Shown here: one piece after another, positions 24,730 to 33,448 of the stretch
How positions within the stretch are numbered: position 1 is the first letter of the stretch
Layout: each line of letters opens with the position of its first letter
NCBI RefSeq assembly: GCF_043555985.1
Contig: NZ_JBIGIC010000016.1
Location: 1-64,000 of the forward strand
Length of the DNA stretch: 64,000 nucleotides
Direction of reading: 5' to 3'
Source: Pelomonas candidula
Lineage (GTDB): Bacteria > Pseudomonadota > Gammaproteobacteria > Burkholderiales > Burkholderiaceae_C
Position numbers and translations under genes: made by a program
The notes under the pieces: model-generated
What the model was told of the DNA's origin: nothing
What the model saw: only the letters and a program-made list of their open reading frames with translations
The model's database searches: none

Positions 24730-25824
24730 CTACGCCCACGCGACTCCCAGGAACTCTGCCATCCTGAGGCATTCCTCCTCCAGCGCCGCCTTGAACCCGG
24801 CCTCGCGCGGCGCGCGGCCCGCGATGTAGCCGCAGTCCACGTTCAGCACGCCGCCCTTCACGCCGGCGTTGGCCCAGCCGATAACCTGATCCCGCCACAA
24901 CAGCGGCAGCGCGTAATGCCCGCGCACCCGCTTGGCCGCCGGCGTGTAGGCCTCGAAGCGGTAGGCCCAGCTCCAAAGCAGCTCGAAGCGGCGGCGGTCC
25001 CAGACGACTGGGTCGAAGGGCGCCAGCAGCCGCACCTGCGCCGGGATGCGCCAGCCCCGCGCCGGGTCCTCGTCAGCGGGCCAGTACCAGTCGGTGCCGT
25101 CGACGCGGGCATGGGCCAGCCGGTCCTTCGCGCGGGCGAGGGTGGGCTTGCGCAGGTCCTGCCATTGCCGCGCGGCGCCGGCCAGCATGCTGATCAGCGT
25201 GGACAGGCTGCCGGCCGGCAGCGGCGCGTACTTCTGCACCAGTGCGTCGGCCATCGCGTCCATCGCCGCCTGCGGGTCGGGGTGAGCCTGCCACGGCTGA
25301 GCCAGTCGGTAGACGCGCGTGCCGCTGTCGCGCCGCACCACGTCCAGGTGGCCGCGGTAGTGCAGGCCGTCCAGCAGCTCGGTGGACAGCCGGCTGTTGC
25401 CGCCGAACCAGTTCTTCACGGGCCCGTGGCCCAGCGCCGCGTCGACGTCGGTCGGGTGCGCCTCGCCCAGGCGCTCGACCTCGGCCAGCACGGCATGGGC
25501 CAGCTTCCAGCGCGGCTTGTCCCACACGCGGCGCGTCGTGCGCGGGTGCATCAGCGCGCGCAGGCCGGGCGTGACGAAGCCGTAGTTGATGAAGAAGTCT
25601 TCCTGCAGCGGCAGGCGCGGGTAGCGGCGCTCCAGGTCGCCGGCCTGGTAGCCCTTGACGCGGTGGCGCAGCGTCAGGTCCTGGGCGCGGGCGGGTGCGC
25701 GAAGCGGGTCGGCTTGCACGAAGCCGCCCAGCTTCTCGACGGCCTTGACCAGCGTCGTCGGCGTGAACAGGCTGCGCGCGACGGCGTGGCGGCGCAGGGC
25801 GGCAAGGTCGGGGGCGTGAGGCAT
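24730..25824 (-). CDS. YcaQ-type winged-helix DNA glycosylase (crosslink repair family)
   Basis: The 364-aa product is a member of the HTH_42/YcaQ family of DNA glycosylases that act on bulky N-alkyl and crosslinked bases. It has the opening LRRHAVARSLF, the QAD motif at residues 37-39 (the Q-x-D signature of the YcaQ/AlkX branch, versus Q-x-Q in AlkZ) and the family hallmark YRFEAYTPAAKRVRGHYALP followed by LLWRDQVIGWANA. Length is close to family norms. The start at 25824 (MPHAPDLAAL) is the first ATG before the conserved region. Confidence 0.87.
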   Translation of the reverse strand: MPHAPDLAALRRHAVARSLFTPTTLVKAVEKLGGFVQADPLRAPARAQDLTLRHRVKGYQAGDLERRYPRLPLQEDFFINYGFVTPGLRALMHPRTTRRVWDKPRWKLAHAVLAEVERLGEAHPTDVDAALGHGPVKNWFGGNSRLSTELLDGLHYRGHLDVVRRDSGTRVYRLAQPWQAHPDPQAAMDAMADALVQKYAPLPAGSLSTLISMLAGAARQWQDLRKPTLARAKDRLAHARVDGTDWYWPADEDPARGWRIPAQVRLLAPFDPVVWDRRRFELLWSWAYRFEAYTPAAKRVRGHYALPLLWRDQVIGWANAGVKGGVLNVDCGYIAGRAPREAGFKAALEEECLRMAEFLGVAWA

Positions 25825-25914
25825 CGGGCGTGGTCTTGCAGGCCGGCAGGTCGGCGCGGGCGCGTGGGGCCGCGGCAGGTTAGCAGCCGCGGGAGGCGGC
25901 AGGCGGCGGCGCAC

Positions 25915-25920
25915 TAGAAT
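25915..25920 (+). promoter_or_regulatory. possible -10 element upstream of yajC
   Basis: TAGAAT lies 52 bp before the yajC start codon, with no convincing -35. It is the same hexamer as that before the ahcY riboswitch. In many proteobacteria yajC is co-transcribed with queA-tgt; those genes are absent here, so a dedicated promoter is needed. Confidence 0.35.
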
Positions 25921-25971
25921 TCAAGGTTGCTTTGCGGTGGCCTTGGCCACCTTCACCCCTAGGAAAACATC

Positions 25972-26295
25972 GTGTTCATCTCCAACGCCTACGCCCAGGC
26001 CGCCGCTCCGGCCGCCGGTGCCGAATCCGGCCTGCCCAGCCTCCTGATGATGGTCGCCATGTTCGTGGTGGTCTTCTTCGTGATGATCCGCCCGCAGATG
26101 AAGCGCCAGAAGGAGCAGAAGGCCATGCTAGAAGCCCTGGCCAAGGGCGACGAGGTCGTCACCGCCGGTGGCGTCATCGGCAAGATCAGCAAGCTGGGCG
26201 AGAGCTTCGTCCACGTCGAGGTGGCCAGCGGCGTCGAGCTGCAGCTGCAGCGCAGCGCCATCACCCAGGTTCTCCCTAAGGGCAGCTTGAAGTAA
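25972..26295 (+). CDS. yajC: preprotein translocase subunit YajC
   Basis: This 107-aa accessory subunit of the SecDF complex has a short periplasmic N-terminus, one membrane helix (LMMVAMFVVVFFVMIRPQMK) and a cytoplasmic domain beginning RQKEQKAMLEALAKGDEVVT, AGGVIGKISKLGE. It has a GTG start with aggaaa upstream. It is first gene of yajC-secD-secF. Confidence 0.95.
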   Translation: MFISNAYAQAAAPAAGAESGLPSLLMMVAMFVVVFFVMIRPQMKRQKEQKAMLEALAKGDEVVTAGGVIGKISKLGESFVHVEVASGVELQLQRSAITQVLPKGSLK

Positions 26296-26352
26296 GCGTC
26301 CCCGTGCCCATGTCCCGGGCCACGCCGTCCTGGCGCTGACAAGGAAGTTCCC

Positions 26353-28227
26353 ATGAACCGCTATCCGCTCTGGAAGTACGCGATCCTGCTCGTCGCGTTG
26401 TTGATCGGCGCCCTGTACACCCTGCCCAACCTGTTCGGCGAAGCGCCGGCGGTGCAGGTGTCCAGCGCCAAGGTGACCGTCAAGGTCGACGGCGCGCTGC
26501 AAAGCCGCATCGAGGCCGTGCTGAAGGAGGCCAAGGTCCAGCCGGACTACGTGCAGTTCGACGGCAGCTCGGTGAAGGCGCGCTTCGCCGACACCGACAC
26601 GCAGCTCAAGGCCAAGGATGCGATCAGCAAGGCGCTGAATACCGACCCGAACGAGCCGACCTATATCGTCGCGCTGAACCTGCTGTCCCGTTCGCCGCAG
26701 TGGCTGACGGCGCTGCATGCCAACCCGATGTACCTGGGCCTGGACCTGCGCGGCGGCGTGCATTTCCTGATGCAGGTCGACATGAAGGCGGCGCTGACGA
26801 AGCGCGCCGAGGCGCTCACCGGCGACGTGCGCTCCATGCTGCGCGAGAAGAACATCCGCCACAGCGGCATCACGCGTGACGGCAACACGGTGCTGATCGC
26901 CTTCCGCGACGCCGAGCAGCGTGCCGCGGCGCTGGAGCTGCTGAAGAACCAGCTCTCCGATGTCACCTGGACGCCGCAAGACGACGGCGGCATTTCCGGC
27001 GTGCTGAGCCCGAAGGCCCAGGTCGCGGTGCAGGACGCCGCGATCAAGCAGAACATCACGACGCTGCACAACCGCGTCAACGAACTGGGCGTGGCCGAGC
27101 CGGTCATCCAGCAGCAGGGGCTGGACCGGGTCGTCGTGCAGCTGCCGGGCGTGCAGGACACGGCCAAGGCCAAGGACATCATCGGCCGCACCGCCACGCT
27201 GGAGCTGCGCATGGTGGACGACAGCGCCGAGGCCCTCGAGGCGCTCAAGGGCAACGGCCCCGTCCCCTTCGGTGACGAGCGCTACATGGACCGCAGCTTC
27301 GGCCCCATCATCGTCAAGCGCCAGGTCATCCTGACCGGCGACAACCTGAACGATGCGCAGCCGGGTTTCGACGAGAACCACAACCCCGCCGTGCACCTGA
27401 CCGTCGACGCCAAGGGCGCGCGGATCATGAAGGACACCTCGCGCGAGAACATCGGCAAGCGCATGGCCATCCTGCTGTTCGAGAAGGGCAAGGGTGAGGT
27501 CGTCACGGCGCCCAAGATCAACTCCGAACTGGGCAACCGCTTCCAGATCTCCGGCTCCATGACCACGCAGGAAGCCGCCGACACGGCGCTGCTGCTGCGC
27601 GCCGGCTCGCTGGCCGCGCCGATGGAGATCATCGAGGAACGCACCATCGGCCCGAGCCTGGGCAAGGAGAACATCGAGAAGGGCATCGCCTCCGTCACCT
27701 GGGGCTTTGCCGCGGTGGCGGTGTTCATGTGCATCTACTACCTGCTGTTCGGCGTCTTCTCGTCGCTGGCGCTGGGCTTCAACCTGCTGCTGCTGATCGC
27801 CGTGCTGTCGATGATGCAGGCCACGCTGAGCCTGCCGGGCATCGCCGCCATCGCGTTGGTGCTGGGCATGGCCATCGACTCCAACGTGCTGATCAACGAG
27901 CGCGTGCGCGAGGAGCTGCGTAGCGGCGCGTCGCCGCAGCAGGCCATCCATCTCGGCTATGAACGCGCCTGGGCCACCATCCTGGACTCCAACGTGACGA
28001 CGCTGATCGCCGGTGTCGCGCTGCTGGTGTTCGGCTCCGGCCCGATCAAGGGCTTCGCCGTCGTGCACTGCCTGGGCATCCTGACGTCGATGTTCTCGTC
28101 CGTCGTGTTCTCGCGCGGCCTGGTGAACCTCTGGTACGGCCGCAAGAAGAAGCTCAAGAGCGTGTCCATCGGGCAGATCTGGAAGCCGCAAGGCGACGAA
28201 ACCACCACCGCCGTCACCGAAGGCTGA
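26353..28227 (+). CDS. secD: protein translocase subunit SecD
   Basis: This 624-aa inner-membrane RND-type subunit helps late steps of Sec-dependent export using the proton motive force. It has an N-terminal TM (about 9-28), a large periplasmic region including GLDLRGGVHFLM (129-140), and five C-terminal TMs with LGMAIDSNVLINERVREELR, the conserved segment of the TM4 region. It sits 57 bp after yajC and 11 bp before secF. Confidence 0.96.
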   Translation: MNRYPLWKYAILLVALLIGALYTLPNLFGEAPAVQVSSAKVTVKVDGALQSRIEAVLKEAKVQPDYVQFDGSSVKARFADTDTQLKAKDAISKALNTDPNEPTYIVALNLLSRSPQWLTALHANPMYLGLDLRGGVHFLMQVDMKAALTKRAEALTGDVRSMLREKNIRHSGITRDGNTVLIAFRDAEQRAAALELLKNQLSDVTWTPQDDGGISGVLSPKAQVAVQDAAIKQNITTLHNRVNELGVAEPVIQQQGLDRVVVQLPGVQDTAKAKDIIGRTATLELRMVDDSAEALEALKGNGPVPFGDERYMDRSFGPIIVKRQVILTGDNLNDAQPGFDENHNPAVHLTVDAKGARIMKDTSRENIGKRMAILLFEKGKGEVVTAPKINSELGNRFQISGSMTTQEAADTALLLRAGSLAAPMEIIEERTIGPSLGKENIEKGIASVTWGFAAVAVFMCIYYLLFGVFSSLALGFNLLLLIAVLSMMQATLSLPGIAAIALVLGMAIDSNVLINERVREELRSGASPQQAIHLGYERAWATILDSNVTTLIAGVALLVFGSGPIKGFAVVHCLGILTSMFSSVVFSRGLVNLWYGRKKKLKSVSIGQIWKPQGDETTTAVTEG

Positions 28228-28238
28228 AGGACAAGACG

Positions 28239-29273
28239 ATGGAACTCTTTCGCATCAAGCGTGATCTGCCGCTGATGAAGCACGCGTTGATCTTCAACGC
28301 GATCTCCTTCATCACCTTCGCCGCCGCCGTGTTCTTCCTGATCACGCGCGGCCTGCACTTCTCCATCGAGTTCACCGGCGGCACTGTCATCGAGGTGGCC
28401 TACCCGCAGGCGGCCGAGATCGAGAAGACCCGGCACGTTGTCGAGAAGATGGGCTTCGGTGAAGTCCAGGTGCAGAACTTCGGCTCGTCGCGCGACGTGA
28501 TGATCCGCCTGCCCATCCGCGGCGACGTCAAGCAGACCGAACTGGTCGGCAAGGTGTTCGCCGAACTGTGCACGGCCGAAAGCGGCGCGGTCAGCGAGCA
28601 CCAGGAAGTGACGGCCCAGGGTGAGCAGGTCAGCAAGCAGATCTGCAAGAAGCCCGATGGCACCGAGCCGATCAAGCTGTCGCGCTCCGAGGTCGTCGGC
28701 CCCGCCGTGGGTGCCGAGCTGGCGCACGACGCCGCCTATGCGCTGGCGGCCACGGTGGTCGGCATCATGATCTACCTGGCCATCCGCTTCGAGTGGAAGT
28801 TCGCGCTGGCCGGCATCATCGCCAACCTGCACGACGTGGTCATCATCCTGGGCTTCTTCGCCTTCTTCCAGTGGGAGTTCTCGCTGGCGGTGCTGGCGGC
28901 CATCCTGGCGGTGCTGGGCTACTCGGTGAACGAGTCCGTCGTCATCTTCGACCGGGTGCGGGAAGCCTTCCGCAAGTTCCGCAAGATGAACACGCACGAG
29001 GTGATCGATCACGCGATCACGTCGACGATGAGCCGCACCATCATCACCCACGGCTGCACGCAGCTGATGGTGATCTCGATGCTGCTGTTCGGTGGTCCGA
29101 CGCTGCACTATTTCGCCGTCGCGCTGACCATCGGCATCCTGTTCGGCATCTACTCGTCGGTGTTCGTTGCCGCGGCCATCGCGATGTGGCTGGGCGTGAA
29201 GCGTGACGACCTGGTGAAGACTGCCGTGAGCCGTGACGATCCGAACGATCCGAATGCCGGAGCCGTCGTGTAG
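28239..29273 (+). CDS. secF: protein translocase subunit SecF
   Basis: The 344-aa partner of SecD has an N-terminal TM, the periplasmic start HFSIEFTGGTVIEVAYPQ and five C-terminal TMs with GYSVNESVVIFDRVREAFRK. A ~40-residue segment around CTAESGAVSEHQEVTAQGEQ is inserted in the periplasmic domain, as in some betaproteobacterial SecF. The stop codon lies in the left arm of a perfect hairpin (29272-29295). Confidence 0.96.
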   Translation: MELFRIKRDLPLMKHALIFNAISFITFAAAVFFLITRGLHFSIEFTGGTVIEVAYPQAAEIEKTRHVVEKMGFGEVQVQNFGSSRDVMIRLPIRGDVKQTELVGKVFAELCTAESGAVSEHQEVTAQGEQVSKQICKKPDGTEPIKLSRSEVVGPAVGAELAHDAAYALAATVVGIMIYLAIRFEWKFALAGIIANLHDVVIILGFFAFFQWEFSLAVLAAILAVLGYSVNESVVIFDRVREAFRKFRKMNTHEVIDHAITSTMSRTIITHGCTQLMVISMLLFGGPTLHYFAVALTIGILFGIYSSVFVAAAIAMWLGVKRDDLVKTAVSRDDPNDPNAGAVV

Positions 29274-29295
29274 AGTGGCTCGTAACTGCCACTCT
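29272..29295 (+). other. hairpin overlapping the secF stop codon
   Basis: A perfect 8-bp stem agagtggc-tcgtaact-gccactct begins inside the TAG stop of secF. No U-run follows, so it is more likely an mRNA 3'-end stabiliser or spacer element than an intrinsic terminator. The DUF1631 gene starts 23 bp later. Confidence 0.5.
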
Positions 29296-29318
29296 CGCCG
29301 CGCCGCCCTAACGCCCTC

Positions 29319-31748
29319 ATGACCGCCGCCCGCAACCAGGCCCTGGCCACGCAGGCACGGCGCGTCTACCTCGAGGCCCTGGTGCGGGGCATGACCCCGC
29401 TGGTAGCCGCCATCGGGCAGGGCGGCGCGCAGCTGCTGCTGCAGGCCGCGCCGCACACCATCGCGTCGGCCCGGCGTGATGCGGTGCAGGCCTGGCAGAA
29501 GCTGGGTCCGAACTGGCAGATGGCCGTCGTCGGCGCGTTGCGCCATGCGGCCGTGCACGGCGTGGCCGACACCGGCCGCGACCACGAACCGACGGTGCAG
29601 GCCCAGTCACAGAAGATGAGCCTGGTCGACGACTCGACCATCGAGCGCGAGATCACCAGCTCGCGCCTGGCGCTGGTCATGATGGACCGTGCCACCTGGG
29701 AGTTCACCGACCTGCGCACCCGCATGCAGGCGCTGGAGGCCCACGACGACCTGGAGCCGCTGGACCTGCTGCGCGCCCACGTCGTTGCCCGCATCGCGCT
29801 GGACGCCTGGACCCGCGTGGGCCTGGACGCCAACATCTGGCAGCTGTTGCACCATGAGCTGCACGAGGAGTTCGCTCAGCTCATCAGCGAGGCCTACCAC
29901 GAGACCAACCGCTGGCTGATCGCGCAGAAGGTGCTGCCCGAGGTCGACCTGCGCCCCTTCATCCGTCGCACGGCCCAGGCCGCCAGGGACGCGACGGCCG
30001 CCGCCAGCGGCCTGCCCGCCCCTGTGGCGCCGCCGCCCACGCCGGCGGCGCCCGCGCCCGCCTCGGGCCTGGCGCCACTGAGTTCGCCCTCCGGCAACGG
30101 CGAGCTGCCGCGCAGCCGCGCCACGTCGCAGGCTGACGAGGTCATGGCCCAGCTGCAGCGCGTGCTGGCCCGCCACGTGCCCGGCTTCCCGGTCGTCAAG
30201 AGCCAGGTGCCGGCCCGCCCCGGTGCCGGCAAGCCCAGCCTGGCCGGGCTGAGTGGCATGCCCGCGGCGGAGGGCGGTGGTGCCAGGCCTTCGCTGGCCG
30301 ATGCGTCTCCGGCGGTGAACGCGGCTTCGCCGCGGCTCGCAGGCGCCATCAAGCATGCGCAGGAGTCCCTGCAGCGGCGACCGGCGGTGGCCGGCGGTGG
30401 CACCGACAGTGCCCAGAGCGCGCCGCGCCAGCTGGAAGAGATCGGCGCCCGCAACCAGGCCTTCAAGCAGGTCCTGAAGCAGGCGGCGAGCACGCCGGCC
30501 GAGCGCGCGACCATCGAGATCGTCGCGATGATGTTCCAGAGCATCCTGACCGAGGAGCGCATCCCCGCCTCGGTGCGCGTCTGGTTCGCGCGGCTGCAGA
30601 TGCCCGTGTTGCGCGTGGCCGTCTCCGAGCCCGACTTCTTCGCCGCGGCCGACCACCCGGCGCGCCGGCTCATCGACCGCATGGGCGCCTGCGTGATGGG
30701 CTTCAACGTGGCTCAGCCCGGCGCGCCCGGTGCCGAGCGCGCCAGCAACGACGCGCTGGAGCGCGAGATCAAGCGCGTCGTGCAGGTCGTCGAGGCCTAC
30801 CCGGACACCGGCCGGCGCGTCTTCACCACCGTGCTGACCGAGTTCGAGAAGTTCCTCGACCACTATTTCGAGAACGAGAACCAGGCCTCCAAGCGCGGCG
30901 TGTCGCTGGCCCAGCAGGTCGAGCAGCGCGAGACGCTGGCCATCCAGTACACCATCGAGCTGCGCAAGATGCTGTCCGAGGTGCCGGTGCAGGACGGCGT
31001 GCGCGACTTCCTGTTCCACGTCTGGGCCGATGTGCTGGCCGTCACCGCCGTGCGCTCGGGCGCCCAGGCCGACGTCACCAAGTCCATGAAGCGCGCCGCG
31101 GCCGACCTGATCTGGTCCGCCAGCGCGAAGTCATCGCGCGAGGAACGCGCCGACGTCATCCGGCGCCTGCCGCCGCTGCTCAAGACGCTGCGCGACGGCA
31201 TGAGCCATGCCGGCCTGCCCGTCGACAAGCAGGACGATCATGTCCGCCAGCTCAACAATGCGCTGGCCGCGGCCTTCACGGCCAAGACGGCCGCCATCCC
31301 GCGCGAGCGCCTCGACGAGCTGATGGACCAGCTCGAGACGCTGGAGGCCATGTTGCCCGAGGACATCGATGGCGACACCCATGTCGACGAGATGCTGGTG
31401 CGCGACCTGTCCGGCCACGAGTCCGACGGCATGGAGGTCGTCGCTGAGGGCGGCTCGGCGCCGACGCCGGCCATGGTGGCCTGGGCGCGCGAGCTGCAGG
31501 TGGGCGGCTGGTTCATGCTGGACTACCGCGGCCGCAACGAGCAGGTGCAGCTGGCCTGGCGCGGCCTGCGCAAGCAGCTGGCGTTGTTCGTCACACCCAA
31601 GGGCCGCGGCGTGCTGTTCTCGCTGAACCGCATGGCCGCTTTCCTGCAGGCCGGCCTGCTGCTGCCGGCGCAGGACGAAGCGCTGACGGTTCAGGCCACG
31701 CGCAAGGCGCTGGCCAAGCTGGACGCCGATCCGACCCAGCTGAAATGA
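29319..31748 (+). CDS. DUF1631 family protein
   Basis: This large (809-aa) cytoplasmic protein of the DUF1631 family is typical of Beta- and Gammaproteobacteria. Recognisable parts are MSLVDDSTIEREITSSRLAL near residue 98, MMFQSILTEERIPASVRVW in the middle and a C-terminal PilZ-like segment (WFMLDYRGRNEQVQLAWRG). The middle is Pro/Ala-rich (residues 225-260) and probably disordered. The role is not established; the PilZ-like end would suit c-di-GMP binding, but I cannot confirm the RxxxR signature. It follows secF by 45 bp and ends at a strong terminator. Confidence 0.82.
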   Translation: MTAARNQALATQARRVYLEALVRGMTPLVAAIGQGGAQLLLQAAPHTIASARRDAVQAWQKLGPNWQMAVVGALRHAAVHGVADTGRDHEPTVQAQSQKMSLVDDSTIEREITSSRLALVMMDRATWEFTDLRTRMQALEAHDDLEPLDLLRAHVVARIALDAWTRVGLDANIWQLLHHELHEEFAQLISEAYHETNRWLIAQKVLPEVDLRPFIRRTAQAARDATAAASGLPAPVAPPPTPAAPAPASGLAPLSSPSGNGELPRSRATSQADEVMAQLQRVLARHVPGFPVVKSQVPARPGAGKPSLAGLSGMPAAEGGGARPSLADASPAVNAASPRLAGAIKHAQESLQRRPAVAGGGTDSAQSAPRQLEEIGARNQAFKQVLKQAASTPAERATIEIVAMMFQSILTEERIPASVRVWFARLQMPVLRVAVSEPDFFAAADHPARRLIDRMGACVMGFNVAQPGAPGAERASNDALEREIKRVVQVVEAYPDTGRRVFTTVLTEFEKFLDHYFENENQASKRGVSLAQQVEQRETLAIQYTIELRKMLSEVPVQDGVRDFLFHVWADVLAVTAVRSGAQADVTKSMKRAAADLIWSASAKSSREERADVIRRLPPLLKTLRDGMSHAGLPVDKQDDHVRQLNNALAAAFTAKTAAIPRERLDELMDQLETLEAMLPEDIDGDTHVDEMLVRDLSGHESDGMEVVAEGGSAPTPAMVAWARELQVGGWFMLDYRGRNEQVQLAWRGLRKQLALFVTPKGRGVLFSLNRMAAFLQAGLLLPAQDEALTVQATRKALAKLDADPTQLK

Positions 31749-31760
31749 CGGTTGAAATGA

Positions 31761-31785
31761 AAAACGGCGCCTGAGGCGCCGTTTT
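31761..31785. terminator. strong bidirectional intrinsic terminator
   Basis: The structure is aaaacggcgcc-tga-ggcgccgtttt: an 11-bp perfect stem with A-run and T-run on either side, between the convergent DUF1631 and smg genes. It can terminate both. Confidence 0.92.
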
Positions 31786-31801
31786 GCTGTGCGAAGTTTG
31801 C

Positions 31802-32254
31802 TCAGTGGATCAGCCGGTCTTCCGGCGCGACGAAGAGCTCGTCGAGGATCAGCGCGTCGGGCTCCTCGCCCAGGCTCCAGAACACCATCAGCACGATGAT
31901 CTTCAGGTCTTCCAGGTCCATCGCGTTGCCGCCGATGGCCATGGCGCGGTCGATGACCATCTCGCGCATCGGGCCGGGCAGCACGCCGGCGGATTCGAGG
32001 AAGCTGATGAAGCCGATGGACGCCTCACCCAGATGCTCGATCTCGCTGGCCGAGTAGACGCGCAGCGCGTGCGGGCTCTGCTCGGTATGGACGGCTTCGC
32101 CCGCGGCGGCCAGGCCTTGCAGCCAGTTCAGCGCCTCCTGGATTTCATCGTTCTCGAAGCCCACCGCCGTCAACTTGCGCGTCAGTTGCGCCGTGTCGGG
32201 GCAGGCGTCGGGACGCCAGTAGGTCTCGTAGAGATAAACCAGGACATCGAACAT
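31802..32254 (-). CDS. smg: Smg family protein (DUF494)
   Basis: This 150-aa acidic cytoplasmic protein is a DUF494/Smg homologue: MFDVLVYLYETYW at the start, LTAVGFENDEIQEALNWLQG, and a C-terminal LEDLKIIVLMVFWSLGEEPD. Smg is conserved next to dprA in Beta- and Gammaproteobacteria, as here; its function is unknown. Confidence 0.93.
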   Translation of the reverse strand: MFDVLVYLYETYWRPDACPDTAQLTRKLTAVGFENDEIQEALNWLQGLAAAGEAVHTEQSPHALRVYSASEIEHLGEASIGFISFLESAGVLPGPMREMVIDRAMAIGGNAMDLEDLKIIVLMVFWSLGEEPDALILDELFVAPEDRLIH

Positions 32255-32300
32255 CGTGAGCCGATGATAGCCCAGCGTTTCGGACCGCCCGGCTGCGAAT

Positions 32301-32333
32301 AACCCCCCGGTTCGACCGCTGATATCCGGGGTT
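32301..32333 (-). terminator. hairpin after dprA
   Basis: On the minus strand aaccccgg pairs with ccggggggtt (2-base bulge) followed by att, between dprA and smg, 20 bases after the dprA stop. It may partly separate the two genes; the T-run is short. Confidence 0.4.
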
Positions 32334-32353
32334 AAGCTCGCTGTCCCGTCGGG

Positions 32354-33448
32354 CTAGCCCTGCTTGCGGCGCTGGAACAGCTGGCCCGCCAGGCGCGCCA
32401 CTTCGCCGTCCAGTTCCAGCTCCAGCAGGGCCGCGCTCAGCTCGGCCGCCGGCCAGCCGCTGCGGGCCATCAGTGCGTCCAGGCTGACCGGGTCGAAGCC
32501 CATCGCATCCAGCAGCGCCTGCTGCTCGTGCGGCGTGTCCACGGCCTCCGGTGCGGCGGCGATCGGCACGCCCAGCGGTGGCAGCTCCTCCAGGATGTCC
32601 TCGGCCGACTCGACCAGCTTGGCGCCCTGGCGGATCAGCGCATGGCAGCCGCGCGCCTGCGGCGAGTGGATGGAGCCGGGGATGGCGAAGACCTCGCGCC
32701 CGGCTTCGACGGCCTGGCGGGCCGTGATCAGCGAGCCTGACTGCACGGCGGCCTCCACGACGAGGCAGCCATGCGTCAGCCCGGCAATGATGCGGTTGCG
32801 CTTGGGGAAGTTGGCGGGCAGGACCGGCGTACCCAGCGAGTATTCGCTCAGGATCAAGCCGTTGGCGGCAAGCAGCCGGGCGGCGAGTTTCTCGTTGCGG
32901 CGCGGGTAGACCTGATCCAGCCCGGTGCCGACGACGGCGATCGTGGCGCCTTCGGCATCCAGCGCGCCCTCGTGGGCGGCGGCGTCAACGCCCAGCGCCA
33001 GGCCGGAGACGATGGTGTAGCCGGCCCGGGCCAGCGCGCGGGCGAAGGCGCGGGCGTTGTCGCCGCCCTGGGCGGTCGGGTTGCGGCTGCCGACGATGGC
33101 CAGCGACGGCGTGGCCAGCAGTTCGCGCCGGCCTTGCAGCCACAACAGCAGCGGCGGGTCGGCGGTGGCGAGCAGTTGGGGCGGGTAGTCGGGGTCGGCC
33201 AGCGTCAGCAGGCCGTGACCGGGTTCGGCCAGCCAGTCCCCGGCTTTGGCGATCAGCTCGTCCAGGTGTTCGGGCGGCCGGTTGAAGGCCTCGCGCTGCT
33301 TGGGCGGCAGCGCCTGGTCCAGCGCCGCGGCGGGCAGCTCGAACACGGCTTCGGCGCTGCCGGCCATCGCCAGCAGTCGCCGCGCCGCCCCTGGGCCGAC
33401 GCTCTCGGTCAGCCGCAGCCAGGCGGCCAGCTCGGCCGGAGAGAGCAT
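32354..33448 (-). CDS. dprA: DNA-processing protein DprA
   Basis: This 364-aa cytoplasmic protein loads RecA on incoming single-stranded DNA in natural transformation. It has an N-terminal SAM-like domain, the Rossmann core (LAIVGSRNPTAQGG, YTIVSGLALGVDAAAHEGAL, FPKRNRIIAGL) and a C-terminal winged-helix segment (VSLDALMARSGWPAAELSAA). The ATG at 33448 overlaps the stop of the LysM gene (TGATG), so the two are translationally coupled. The longer frame to 33625 is inside the LysM gene and not real. Confidence 0.95.
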   Translation of the reverse strand: MLSPAELAAWLRLTESVGPGAARRLLAMAGSAEAVFELPAAALDQALPPKQREAFNRPPEHLDELIAKAGDWLAEPGHGLLTLADPDYPPQLLATADPPLLLWLQGRRELLATPSLAIVGSRNPTAQGGDNARAFARALARAGYTIVSGLALGVDAAAHEGALDAEGATIAVVGTGLDQVYPRRNEKLAARLLAANGLILSEYSLGTPVLPANFPKRNRIIAGLTHGCLVVEAAVQSGSLITARQAVEAGREVFAIPGSIHSPQARGCHALIRQGAKLVESAEDILEELPPLGVPIAAAPEAVDTPHEQQALLDAMGFDPVSLDALMARSGWPAAELSAALLELELDGEVARLAGQLFQRRKQG

